From positions 21,620,748 to 21,684,747 of the forward strand of contig ML664199.1 of assembly GCA_007570785.1 (NCBI GenBank): a stretch of 64,000 bases of DNA, written 5' to 3'. Positions 11,336 to 21,982 of this stretch are shown here, piece after piece. Position numbers and translations under genes: made by a program. Numbering within the stretch: the first letter of the stretch is position 1; each line of letters begins with the position of its first letter. The notes under the pieces were generated by a model. It had not been told where the DNA came from, did not search any database, and worked only from the letters and a program-made list of their open reading frames with translations. The DNA is from Antilocapra americana. Taxonomy: Eukaryota > Chordata > Mammalia > Artiodactyla > Antilocapridae.

Positions 11336-12984
11336 AGTCTTGCCTCTTACAGTACATTTTGAAATCTTAGGAAGCATTATTGGTTATCACAGTGATCTTG
11401 GCCAAGGCTTCTAGGTACTGTAAAATGAACTCCCCTCTCTCCTACAAAATTTTAAAATTCCCTACAACAACTGCCTGTAAGTCTGCAACTAATCTCACCT
11501 AGAACAAATTCTACTTTAGCACTTACATGTTTGGCACAATTTCAACAAACGCTGACTTTTTCCAGAGTGTTACCACCCTGTAAGTCAAAGGAGAGCATAC
11601 TCTGTTTCACTGGGGGTGATGCCAGGGAAATGTTTACCATTTTGGACAGTCACGTCACTGACCAGCCTATGGTGTTGGATTCACCTCTTAATCCATTTGT
11701 ACTTCTCTGTCTGCATTTATAGCTATTTGACATGCACAGTGACTCTATATAAATTCAAACATTTGATTGCCTTATGATAACATATAACAAAATATGTTTC
11801 AGGAAAGAATTACTGGATCTGATAGCATTGGAAACTACTGAAAACACATACATACATATATTAAAAGAGTTCAGCTTATCCATATATTATCTTAGCTCTG
11901 AATAGTTACCTTCAATCTCTTTCCTCATACTTGACTACTTCTAATTTCTGACTTGACTCTCTAATTCTTTAGGCACTCAACATCCTTTTCCTGGCCACAA
12001 CCTGGCCACAGTACCCTAGTCAACCTTACATAAACTTCTTCCTCAAGTGAACCCAATTATGGCATCAACTTCAGTTTGTCTCCACCCTAGAGCTAGAGGA
12101 AACGATGATGCTAGAATTCAACTTGCTCATTTGAAGACAGCTAAACTCAGAGAGTTTGTTGAAGACTTGTCAAAGTTTGTACTGTTTTCATAGAGAACAT
12201 GAGGCAAATAAAATTGTGCCCTGAGAACTAATTCTTCCAATTTCCACATAAGGATTGAAGCCCTGTTCAGCAAAGTTACCTTCAAGAGACTTAATGGCTC
12301 CTAGGCTTAGAAGACTGTACTGTGATATGATTGACATCTTCTTTTTTCAGAAATGCTAATAAGCATAATCGAAAGCTTTGTAGAAGAAATGTTGACAGTA
12401 ATCTTCCAAGTTCCATCTAGGACTGAGGAAGTATAGGCTGTTAGGCTTTGAATGTTCAAGTCCTATGAGCAAGATTATCTCTATTAGAGACGGATGAGTC
12501 TAGCTAAGCCTCATGCTTCTAACCTCTAGTTCACCTCATTAACTTCCTTGCTCTGAGTCCATGCTTACCATGGTTAGATTTGGTTCTCTAAGGAGGAAAT
12601 AGGATGGTTACATGGGCAACATCTAGGTTGTTTCATCCTTTTTTTTTTTGTAAATAAATACACTGGCAGTCTTTAAAATTAAAGAAAAAATAAATTTCTT
12701 CTGTGGTCTGGCTTTTTCACGTAGCTTGACTGCAGACCACAGAGAGGGAATGTACTAATCATGCTGGTGCAGTGACTTCTCTTCCAAGCAACTAGTATTT
12801 TCCACCACATTAACATTCTGGTTTTACTCACCAGTTTCTCTGGGGTTAATTTATATCTAGTTGATTGGCCGAAAAGGTTGTTTGAGTTTTCCATACCAAC
12901 TTATGGAAAAATCCAACCCATTATGGGTGCTCGCTAGTTAGGTTTCTGATCCTGCAGATGTGAGACAGGTGGGATAAACAGAAA
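11336..12984. other. Unique DNA with an 11-bp inverted repeat
   Basis: No interspersed repeat is recognised with confidence. A T-run lies at about 12638-12648. At 12700-12743 there is a perfect inverted repeat with 11-base arms, tctgtggtctg and cagaccacaga, around a 22-base loop; each arm contains a TGTGGT core. Nothing else is supportable. Confidence 0.4.
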
Positions 12985-13080
12985 ATTTCCCCCAGAATCT
13001 AAACTTCATGTGGGCAGGGATTATTATTTGTTTTATTCACTGCTTTATTCCCAGTGCCTAAGAACATAGGCATATATTTT
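12985..13080 (+). mobile_element. L2 LINE 3'-end fragment
   Basis: Typical L2 tail wording in order: 'aacttcatgtgggcaggga', 'ttattcactgctttattccc' and 'agtgcctaagaacatag'. It is short and diverged. Confidence 0.65.
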
Positions 13081-13670
13081 GCATGGATGCATGTTTCTCT
13101 GGAGGAGAGAGACATCTAGCTATCCCTCAGGGGGATACTCCATCCCCACCCCCCCACACACAGTGTCACCACTGTTGTCAGTCACATCTATTTCCCCGCC
13201 GCTGTTAACACACCTTGGACTATGTGTCCTGACTTTGTCTTTCCTTCCCTTTCTAAGACTATAGCATCAGCAGGAAAGGGAGTGAATATCCGCATGCAGG
13301 CTTGTTCAGATTCAGAAATGATAAACAAGGATAGGGCTGAAATGAGCAGTTTTTGTGTGTATGATTTGTGTTCTGGCAGAACTGAAGGATGAGAGGAAAG
13401 GGAAGAAAAACAAAGACATTAACAGAAGTTTTCTCTTTTATTCATAGTACTTCTATTACCTTTCATATTGTATTTAGCAGGTAAAAACATGAATCATTTA
13501 GGCTGAACTTTATGAAATTAAAATTTAGGAAGGAAGATAAAAGGTGCCAGTTTGATTTGGTAATATATCATCATCAACAAATTGGTGAGGACCTGGAATA
13601 ATGACTTGAGGAAGGAATAAGAGGATAGATCATTTTTCCTGGAAAATTGAGTATGAAGGAAAGGAGAGAA
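13081..13670. other. Unique DNA
   Basis: A C-rich patch (about 13145-13162) and otherwise unremarkable sequence. No gene or repeat is recognised. Confidence 0.4.
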
Positions 13671-13908
13671 GGCTTCCCAGGTCGTGCTAGTGGTAAAGAA
13701 CTCACTTGCTGATACAGGAGATGTAAGAGACAAGATCCAGGGTCCAGGGTTTTGATCCCTGGATCAGGAAGATCTAGTGGAGGAAGGCACAGCGACCCAC
13801 TCCATTATTCTTGGCTGGAGAGACCCATGGACAGAGGAGCCTGGAGAGCTACAGTCCATAGGGTTGCAAAGAGTCGGATGTGACTGAAGCGACTTTAGCA
13901 TGCACATA
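13671..13908 (+). mobile_element. Bov-tA SINE
   Basis: A full-length sense copy. The tRNA-derived head starts at ggcttcccag. The B-box-like ggttttgatccctgg follows, then gacccactccattattcttg, and the tail gactgaagcgactttagca. It contains a small internal duplication, ccagggtccagggt, near 13737-13750. No clear target-site duplication was found. Confidence 0.93.
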
Positions 13909-15094
13909 GCTAGAGGAAAGCTTATAGTCAAAAGAGGTTTATATTTGTTTTTAAGATAGGACATACTTGAGTACATTTGAGCCTCTAGTCTAGACAAATA
14001 GCCATTTGAGAGTTTCAAACTGACGATACCGTGGAAAGGGATTAATTGATTGATGAATTAAGATTCTGAATGAGACGGTAGAAGAGAATATCCAGAATGA
14101 AGACTCTTCTCAAAGAACTGAGAGGTGATTTCTGAAGACACTTTAAGCTTCTGTTATAAATTAGAAATCTCACAAGAACTCTCTTGCAAATAGAGATCTT
14201 TGACAATATTGCAAAGGAGTTCATACTACAGCTCTGAAGATACCCAGAGTTCAATCTAAAGTTATTACATAACTTCTCCCAGATACACAGCTGACTCCTA
14301 CTTGCATTAGTTCATGATATCTAGAGAAGTAATAGAGGCAAAATGATACCGTTCTTACTTCTTTAGAACAACCTTATAAGCAGAATTGTTTTATAATAAG
14401 TTACTCTCTTGACATCAGTCCATTGCACCATGGTGCTTCTGTTTGCTGCAGTATGGCGAAAAGAAAGTCCTTAGACTTGGTTGTAAAAGGGTACGAGCAT
14501 CATGATGGATGAACCTCTGCATACAGAATAATCAGAGATCCCACACAAAACTAACAGAAATCAGAAATGACACCCAGGTGAGTCTCTCAGTTAAGTCCTT
14601 AACAATTTGAGTATATAACCGCTTAAATTCTTTTTTTTTTTTAGATGACAGATTCTCAATACTTATATGTCAAGGATGGGATGAAGGAAGAGTTCAAATA
14701 TGTCTACTCAGGGAGCATCTCCAATCTGAATATAAATATACAAATACAGGGATGCAAATGTCAATCATCACATAGAAAACTCTCAATTCACTCCGGCCAG
14801 CTTTTCTGTAAACAAGTTCTCTAACACAGCATCAGAACAAACATTGGCAGGCCTTTAGTTTATGGAGACAGTCATAGCACTAGTCCTCATCCTCAGCACA
14901 CGTGCCTTTCCGTTAACGAAAATCTACAGAAGACTCACTTTGAAAAATCACTTGCTTTCATTCTTTAATGATATAATTGCTAGCACAAGCATGGACATTC
15001 TGCCCACAAAATATATTTCACTCACCTAAAATGATAATATTTTTAAAAATTTGAGTAAAAATAGCTTGCTAAAAACAGATGACTTTAGCTTTAT
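13909..15094. other. Unique AT-rich DNA
   Basis: No repeat or gene structure is recognised. A T-run lies at about 14631-14642. Open frames on the minus strand near 13764-14254 partly read through the SINE and are not gene-like. Confidence 0.4.
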
Positions 15095-15775
15095 TTTTTA
15101 AATTACAAATATTAGTTTACCATATAAATTAATGAAAATAGCATAAATCTAGGGAAACAATACCCATAATCCTAACACTCAGAGGTCTAAGATATCTCAT
15201 TTCTTTCCAGTTTCTTTTCCATGAATTTTGCACATTGTTGATACTATGTTACATAGCAATTTAGTGTTCTGATTTTCTTATATAACATGACAGCATTTCT
15301 CTTATTATTCCAATTTTTTCAGAAACATATTTAACAAATGTGAGAAAACCCATTGCATATATTAGACTGAATTATACAAAACTGCTTGTTATTTAACCTT
15401 TTTATTTTTAGACCTTTTTAATCGGCAATTCATAGAGTTCAGCTCATGTATAAAAGAATTTACCTATCATTTCTCTATTAATGTGATGGATGATTTGGTT
15501 GTTTCTTGTTTATTTTTAATTATTAAAAACATATGAAATGAGTGTCTTTTTACATACATCTTTATTAACATATCTGAAAATTTCCATAGACTAGATTCCT
15601 AGTAGTGATGTAATTTAGATGAGAATAAACATCTTTATGGTGTTTTAACTTCTATTAGAAAAGTCCTTTCTAAAATATTGAGCAAAATTAACTCCAATCA
15701 CCAAAGTATGAGAAAGCCTGTTTATCTACATGCTATCAACATTGAAATTTTTATTCCTTCATTTTATTTGTAATA
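15095..15775 (-). mobile_element. Old L1 (L1ME-type) 3' end
   Basis: An antisense 3' end of an old L1. Order and wording match: 'ataatcctaacactcagagg', 'ctttccagtttcttttcc', a 'gatttggttgtttcttg' block, 'ctagattcctagtagtgatg' and 'agtatgagaaagcctgttta'. It contains no coding sequence. The subfamily is uncertain. Confidence 0.7.
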
Positions 15776-16188
15776 TATAATGGAAATAAAAACAAACAAA
15801 AAGAACCAAATAAAAGCCTAGCAATTTGTTTACATTTACGTTTCTTCTTTAATAGTCAAATAAAATATTTCTCCATGTTTGTTAGTCATTTGAATTTCCC
15901 CTTTGAGGAATTGCCTTCCCCTTGACATTGATTATTTTGTTTGGATGGCTTAGAATTTTCTCTCAAGTTTGTTGTATTTGCAACCTTTTCCCTCTAGTCA
16001 TTTGCCTTAGATTTTTTTTTTTAATTTGACATAACAAAAAGTTTTATATATTTTGGTTGACACAAAAATGGTATTTCAAATCAATTTTCAAAAGTTATAT
16101 ATGCATAGTTCTAAGTTCCATTAAAAACAAAACTATGGATGTATATTTATAGCCACAGTGTTGGATTGCAATAATAATGCTGTCATAT
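15776..16188. other. Unique AT-rich DNA
   Basis: Nothing recognised apart from short A- and T-rich runs. Confidence 0.4.
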
Positions 16189-16196
16189 AGCATAAT

Positions 16197-16459
16197 GGAA
16201 AAGCTGAAGCTCCAATACTTTGGCCACCTGATGTGAAGAACTGACTCATTGGAAAATACCTTGATGCTGGGAAGATTGAAGGCAAGAGGAGAAGGAGACG
16301 ACAGAGGATGAGATGGTTGGATGGCATCACCAACTCAATGGACATGAGTTTGAGCAAGCTCCAGGAGTTGGTGATAGACAGGGAAGCCTGGCGTCCTGCA
16401 GTCCATGGGGTTGCAAAAAGTTGAACATGACTGCATGACTGAACTGAGTAGAACTGAAG
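16197..16459 (+). mobile_element. BovB LINE, 3'-end fragment
   Basis: About 260 bases of the BovB 3' end, starting at aagctgaagctccaatactt and ending in the (gaact)n tail. An 8-bp target-site duplication, agcataat, lies at 16189-16196 and 16460-16467. A 129-codon minus-strand open frame crosses it; this is an antisense artefact of the BovB tail. Confidence 0.93.
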
Positions 16460-16625
16460 AGCATAATAGACAATATCATGGGTTTGGATTAAAAAAAAGA
16501 AACACAAATTCAACTTAGTCATTTATTAGCTTGTCGACATTGGACAAATTGCTTAATCTCGCTAAATCTCAATTTCCAAATCTATAAAATGAATGACAAA
16601 TTAATATGCAATTTGATGGAATGTT

Positions 16626-16751
16626 GGGACTTCCTTGGCTTTCCAGTGCTTAGAACTCAGAGCTTTCTCTGAAGTGGGACACAGGTCCAGTCCCTGCTCA
16701 GAGAACTAAGATCTTGCATGCTGCATGGTACAAAAAAAAAAGAAAAAGAAT
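16626..16751 (+). mobile_element. CHR-type tRNA-Glu SINE, short copy
   Basis: It begins gggacttccttggctttcca and keeps the tRNA-like 'aggtccagtccctgctcaga' region. It ends in 'cttgcatgctgcatgg' plus an A-rich tail. This is the cetartiodactyl CHR family, distinct from Bov-tA. The copy ends early compared with full-length CHR-2. Confidence 0.82.
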
Positions 16752-17204
16752 ATCATGAGGGTTAAAATGATACATGCAGAACACATACCTCAGTGTCCAG
16801 TCTATAGTAACTATTCAGTGATTGACTTACATTTTTTAAAAGTATATATTTTATGAGGCTTATTCTTCTCATATGACTTATCTGGATCCTTCAAGAATTA
16901 CATCTCTTTATATAATGAAGGAACCAATACAAGATTTTCTAAACCTTAACTTTCATTGAACAGTAGATTATTGTTTTGGATAGAGTAGGCAAATAAGTAA
17001 GACCAGTATCCCTCAATATCATACCATAACCATCTTGTGGAAATAAAAAATGCAACTGACAAAAATATTAAATAGTAAATGAATTTATTATGGAAATTTT
17101 TGTGTTCCCCTTTTCATAATACCACAGTACCTTATTTCTGCTTCACTATAATTTAGTTAAGAACAGCTGCATAACTGTAGTAACATTAACAGTTTATTGA
17201 TTTC
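16752..17204. other. Unique AT-rich DNA
   Basis: No feature recognised. Confidence 0.4.
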
Positions 17205-17795
17205 TAAATACTGTGTATACCAGTTGCCCTTTTAACACTTTACATATATGATCTCCTCGAATCCTCGTAACAACCCCATGAGGTAGGTAACTATGACCCC
17301 TGTTTTATTAGAGAGGAAATATTCATGGAAAGCTTTACACTGGCAACCTATAGTGGTTTACTACGGCTACTGTAACAAGGTCTCATAGACTGGGTGACTT
17401 AGACAACGGAAATTTACTTATTCACGGTTCTGGAGGGTAGAAGTTCAAGATCAAGGTGCCAACAAGGTTGATTTCTTTTACAGTCTCTCTCCTTGCTTGT
17501 AGATGGTTGCCTTCTCCCTGTGTCTTCACATGACTTTCTCTCTGGATGCATCTCTGTCCAAATATCCTCTTCCTGTAAGGACACTATTACTATTGGATTA
17601 GAGCCCACACTTATGACCTCATTTAACTTATTTCTCTAAAGACCCCATCTCCAAATGGGAGACATTTGAAGGGACTGGGGTTGGGACCTTCACATATGAT
17701 TTATAGGGGATAGAACCCAGCCCATAATACTGCCCAAAGTAACAGTTTCATAGCCAGGAGTCAAACATGGACACTCAGGCTCTACACCCATAGAT
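17205..17795 (-). mobile_element. MIR SINE split by an LTR
   Basis: Antisense MIR in two pieces. The left piece (17205-17340) has 'cactttacatatatgatctc', 'caaccccatgaggtagg' and 'agagaggaaatattca'. The right piece (about 17728-17795) resumes with 'actgcccaaagtaacag', 'agccaggagtcaaacatgg' and 'ctcaggctctacac', the expected MIR continuation. The MLT1-type LTR between them therefore inserted into an existing MIR. Confidence 0.78.
17345..17727 (-). mobile_element. MLT1-type LTR (ERVL-MaLR)
   Basis: A nearly complete solitary LTR in antisense. Diagnostic order: 'actgggtgacttagacaacg', 'gttctggagggtagaagttc', 'tgtcttcacatgac', 'attggattagagcccacac', 'cccatctccaaatggga', and the outer end near 'agcccataatac'. 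It has no coding capacity. The minus-strand frame inside it has no protein meaning. Confidence 0.82.
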
Positions 17796-17811
17796 TCTTC
17801 TTCTTAAACTT

Positions 17812-19125
17812 TTTATTTTGAAAAATTTCAGGCTTATAGGAAAGCTATGAAAACTGTACAAAGACCTTCCATATATTCTTCCCACAGAGTCTCCTATGTT
17901 AACATTTCACCGCATTTGTTTTATCATTCTCTCTAAATGTCACCAATTTATCAAAATTAAGAAATTATCATTAACACAATACTGTTAATCTAACACTTAG
18001 ATCTAAAGACAATTTTATCAATTGTCACACTATTGTCCTGTATAAAGAAAGAAAAGTCAAGTTTTCTTATGGTCCAAGATCCAGTGTTTTATTTGTTGTT
18101 CTTGTTTTTCATATCCCTAACATTTTCAAGAGTACAGGCCTAATATTCTCTAAAATGTTCCTTAATTTAAATTTGCTAATATTTTTTGGTAATTAGATTC
18201 AGGTCATGCATTTTGACAGGAATTCCATGAAGAAATACCATCTCATTCTCATGCATCTTATTAGAAGACCCATGGTATTGATTTGTTTCCTTACTTGTGA
18301 TATGAACTTTGATCATTTGTTAAGAAACTCTCTGCTAGGTTTTCATCTACTATAAATCACTATTTTCCACTTCCAAAATTACTAAATGTTTCATTGGAAG
18401 ATAATTTAAAACCACACAGATATCCTGTTTCTCATCACAATTTTACCTAATAATTTAGCATCTACTGATATTTTTGCCTAAAATAATTATTATACTGATT
18501 TTTTAAAAATTATATAATTTCTTCTTTATCTGTGAATCACAATTCAACTGTTTAGAAGAAATTTTCCCCACCTCATTTATTTCTTAACTTACTTATATCA
18601 TTTTATGCTCATAGATTCTTTTTTATTCAGTGGGGAATAATCTCTTACTGCCATTATTTACTTTGTCGTTCAAATTATTCCAGGATGGTCAGTAATGGCC
18701 ACCTCAAGTTGCTTCTATATCCTTTTGACAAGTCCCTATTCTTCCTTGAGATTTTCTTAATTTGTAGCACAAAAGATATTCCAGGATCATCTTGTATTCT
18801 GTTTCAGTCATAGAGTTATCTGTCTTGTCAAGGAGTCAGGTTTTCATTTTCTGGAGAACAGGATCTGGGTTCTAGGTGTGCTCACTGTTTCTGAAATGTA
18901 ATCGGTTCTAAGCCCACTTGACAGAGAACTAGAAAATATGTGTTCATGTTCATGTTTTAATACTGATTACCTATTATCTTTCTATCTATTTACCTATCTC
19001 TAAATTGATTCTGTACATCTAAACATGTTAATACCTTCTTTTGAAGTAGCAGAAACGGTCCTGACTTTACAGTCCTTCAAAATCAAGGTTTAATACAATT
19101 TAACCTCCTTTGGTTGAAACTGCTC
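17812..19125 (-). mobile_element. Long antisense old-L1 3' UTR
   Basis: About 1.3 kb that reads as the complement of an old mammalian L1 3' UTR. The order is preserved: 'ctttttattttgaaaaattt', 'gtctcctatgttaacatttc', 'tgtcctgtataaagaa', 'gattcaggtcatgcatttt', 'tatcctgtttctcatcac', 'cattatttactttgtcgttc', 'ggttctaggtgtgctcactg'. There is no ORF. Subfamily (L1M/L1ME) and right boundary are approximate. Confidence 0.72.
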
Positions 19126-20324
19126 AACTTTAATTTCCCAGCGGCTCAGCATGCCCATCTGATATTTGATTCTGGAGGTTAATACTATATAGTGATATCA
19201 CAAGTCTAGGATTAGGAATACAAAAAAGTTAAGTAATATTCCAAATAAACGACATAGAAAATGATCAGAAAACCTACAGAGAGAATTATGACCTTTTCAC
19301 TTCATAGATTTATAAAGTACCTTAATCAAACCTTAAGGTTTCAGAATTACTGATTCCCTAGAGGCATAGATAGCTGAAGGATAGTTTCAAGAATACTGAA
19401 TTTTGTCATAGATCTGGCATCCATAGAGCTCTGTGCACTGGATTAGGGGGCTACACCCATTCATTTTTATGTTGTCTAAGGCTGCCTCTTCACTACAATG
19501 GCAGATATGAGTAGTTGCTACAGACTCTAGGGCTTGCAGAGCTTAGAATATTTACTTTCTGGTCCTTTACTTGAAAAGGTTTGCCCATTCCTAGATCATT
19601 TTGACCCATGATGTTGGTAACTTCTTGCCATATATGTGTACACATGTGTACACACACACACCACTGTAAGACAATACTATTAAGAGATATTTTATGTATG
19701 AGTGCTGGCTGAGGGGGAAACGTCCTGTCAATGGTTGACACCATATAACATTGATGTAACTGCATTGGCATGAAAGCCTCTTCCTTAATTTCAAAGTATG
19801 CTATACCAGACAGTTCATCAAATTTATCTGCCTATCCATTCTGTATGTCATGCAACCTCTTTGATAACAGTGGCAAATAAATGTAACCTCCACATTTAGT
19901 AGCTTGTGTCAGTTTTGTATGACTTGTCAGTTTGGCTTTTGTTCATATTTTTAAAAATATGTCTGCATTTCTCATTAATTGTTTTGAGGTCTACAAAGAA
20001 AGGGAGACATTCTTTGGAAAGCCTATGGATACAATACCAAGTTAAAAGCCATGTGGAATGGTGTGATGTCTGCTGGTAGTGCCAAATTACTGCATGGTTG
20101 ATCCACTGGCCAAAGTCAACAAGACTGCTAAAGCAATCCAAGTCTTCCTTCATTCCACCCCTAATCAGACATGTAGAGATATGAATACCAGCAATACACA
20201 CTGAACTCTGGTTTCATCTTACTGATTTTGGCTAATCAAAGAAGAAACTCTTGATTGTTGACTTTGTTTTTGTTTATAGTCTCTGAGCTTCTCTGACTCA
20301 AGCGTGTGGAGGGCCTTCTGAAAA
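19126..20324. other. Unique DNA with a short TG/CA stretch
   Basis: A tgtgtacaca-rich stretch lies at 19633-19663. Minus-strand frames of 92-101 codons (19493-19771, 19896-20201) have no recognisable motif or splice context. No repeat family is recognised. Confidence 0.4.
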
Positions 20325-20402
20325 TGCTATGCTGCTATGTCACTTCAGTTGTGTCCTACTCTGTGTGACCCCATAGACAGCAGCCCACCAGGTTCCACTG
20401 TC
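20325..20402 (-). mobile_element. Bov-tA SINE fragment
   Basis: Only the 3' part of the SINE in antisense (tgctgctatgtcacttcag through gcccaccaggttccactgtc). The remainder is absent. The copy is 5'-truncated or deleted. Confidence 0.85.
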
Positions 20403-20808
20403 CTGCCATTCAATTGTTTGTCTGGAATCAAAATACTCTGGGTCAGAATCTTGCCTTCCTTGTTTTCTGATGACTCAGGCGGCTACTTATTTTGTGCCCC
20501 TATCAAGTGTACTGTGTTTTTATATCCACTTCTACCTGCCATAAAGCACTATCAAGGGGCTGTCAGCTAAGCCTTTTGTCTTGCAGATGGTAAGAAGGAC
20601 ACACACACAGACACCAGTGTTAACTCTTAGATTGTTTGAAAGCACCTCCTCTAGGCATGCCTGAGATTCAGGTTTAGAAACTGACTAAAGTTTAGTTTAA
20701 CAATGTAAGAGTTTCTAATCTGTCTTTTGGTCATTCCCCAAGATTCATGAGTTTCTTAGGTGAAACTTCTTTTCCTCATATTGTAAAATTATTAATGCTG
20801 TAGGACTG
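20403..20808. other. Unique DNA
   Basis: Nothing recognised apart from a short (CA)n at about 20600-20610. Confidence 0.4.
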
Positions 20809-20823
20809 CAGCTTTTTAAAAGA

Positions 20824-21100
20824 GGTAATTATTTTATTTTAATTTTTACTGGAGTATGGTTGACTTACAATGTTGAGTTATTTTCAAGTGTATTGCAAAG
20901 TGAATCAGATATATACACATACATATATCCATTCTTCTTTTAGATTAATTTCTCAACTAGGTCATATAGAATACTGAGGAGAGTCTCTGTGCTATATATT
21001 AGGTCCTTGTTAGGTATCTATTTCATAGGCAGTAGTGTGTATATGTGAATCCCAGTCTCCCAGTTTATCCCCTTCTCCCACCTTTCCCTACTGGTAATCA
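20824..21100 (-). mobile_element. Ruminant-type L1 3' end
   Basis: Antisense L1 3' UTR with 'actggagtatggttgactta', 'tgtgctatatattaggtcct', 'gtagtgtgtatatgtgaatc' and 'ccacctttccctactggtaa'. Probable target-site duplications are cagctttttaaaaga (20809-20823) and cagcttttaaaga (21101-21113), which differ by homopolymer length. A short 5'-truncated insertion. Confidence 0.85.
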
Positions 21101-21113
21101 CAGCTTTTAAAGA

Positions 21114-21770
21114 ACTAAAAGTAAATATTGCAGGACATTTGAAAGTAAGAATGTTACTTTTCTTATAGAAAAACAGAGACAGTATTTCAAATCTATTTTA
21201 GCATTTAGCTCTCATTTTAATATCAGTGATATTGCTGTTTGCCCATGCACAATTTGAGGCCCATGAGCCTCAGTACAAAGTGCACACCATTCATGTTATG
21301 CATCTGTCTCCATCTGAAACTCCTGTAGTGCTGAGTGGCACTTAGCACTCATGGCCCTCCCATTCCCATATTATACTTGATACCCCTAATCACATTCAAT
21401 AATGAAATATCTTTTAAAAAGTGTTATTTTATCTCAGAGTTGTGACATCTTTGCTCCACTGAATCTAATCCAAAACTCTTAGGGCCAGATATTTTGCAGG
21501 ATTCAGAGTATTTTGGAGTATAGAGAGATGTATAGTGAATATTACACCACCACCAGTGGGATCTGGGCCAACTCCCTTTAGTAGAGCATATCAGCATTTC
21601 TTCCATGAATCATACAAATATTCCCAGTGGGATAGATAAAAGCTATAAATAGGCTCAGACCAATTCAGCTAAGGTTGCACCATTGCCACCAAACCAGTTC
21701 AGGTTTTGCTGCCAAAGTATTTTTAAACTTTTTAGATTTGACACATTGCAAATAGGGGATTGCTGATTTT
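21114..21770. other. Unique DNA
   Basis: No recognised repeat or gene. A 60-codon minus-strand frame near 21424-21606 lacks any motif. Confidence 0.4.
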
Positions 21771-21982
21771 CAGGAAAGGTGAGCAAAATTTTTCCGTAAA
21801 AAGCCAAATGGTAATTAATTTAGGCTTTTCGGGCTATACTGCCTCTGTCTCAACTACCACTCTCAGCTGTTTGGCTCTTAGAAATTACACAGCTGGGTGT
21901 GGTGGCTGTGTTCTCATAAAATGACTTACAAAATAGATTAATGCCCAGATTTGGCCTGTGGGTCAGAGTTTGCCGACCTCTG
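21771..21982. mobile_element. hAT-Charlie non-autonomous element (MER3/MER58-like)
   Basis: A full-length short DNA transposon. It opens 'caggaaaggtgagcaaaatt' and contains 'taatttaggcttttcgggc', 'tgtggctgtgttctcataaa' and 'cccagatttggcctgtgg'. It closes 'gagtttgccgacctctg', with ends of the cagg…cctg hAT type. There is no transposase. I am confident of the superfamily but not of the exact MER name. Confidence 0.78.

Noticed and set aside
16133..16522. 129-codon minus-strand open frame
   Set aside because: It is antisense to a BovB 3' tail; this family gives such frames repeatedly.
19896..20201. 101-codon minus-strand frame in unique DNA
   Set aside because: No recognisable motif, gene structure or repeat origin; compatible with chance.
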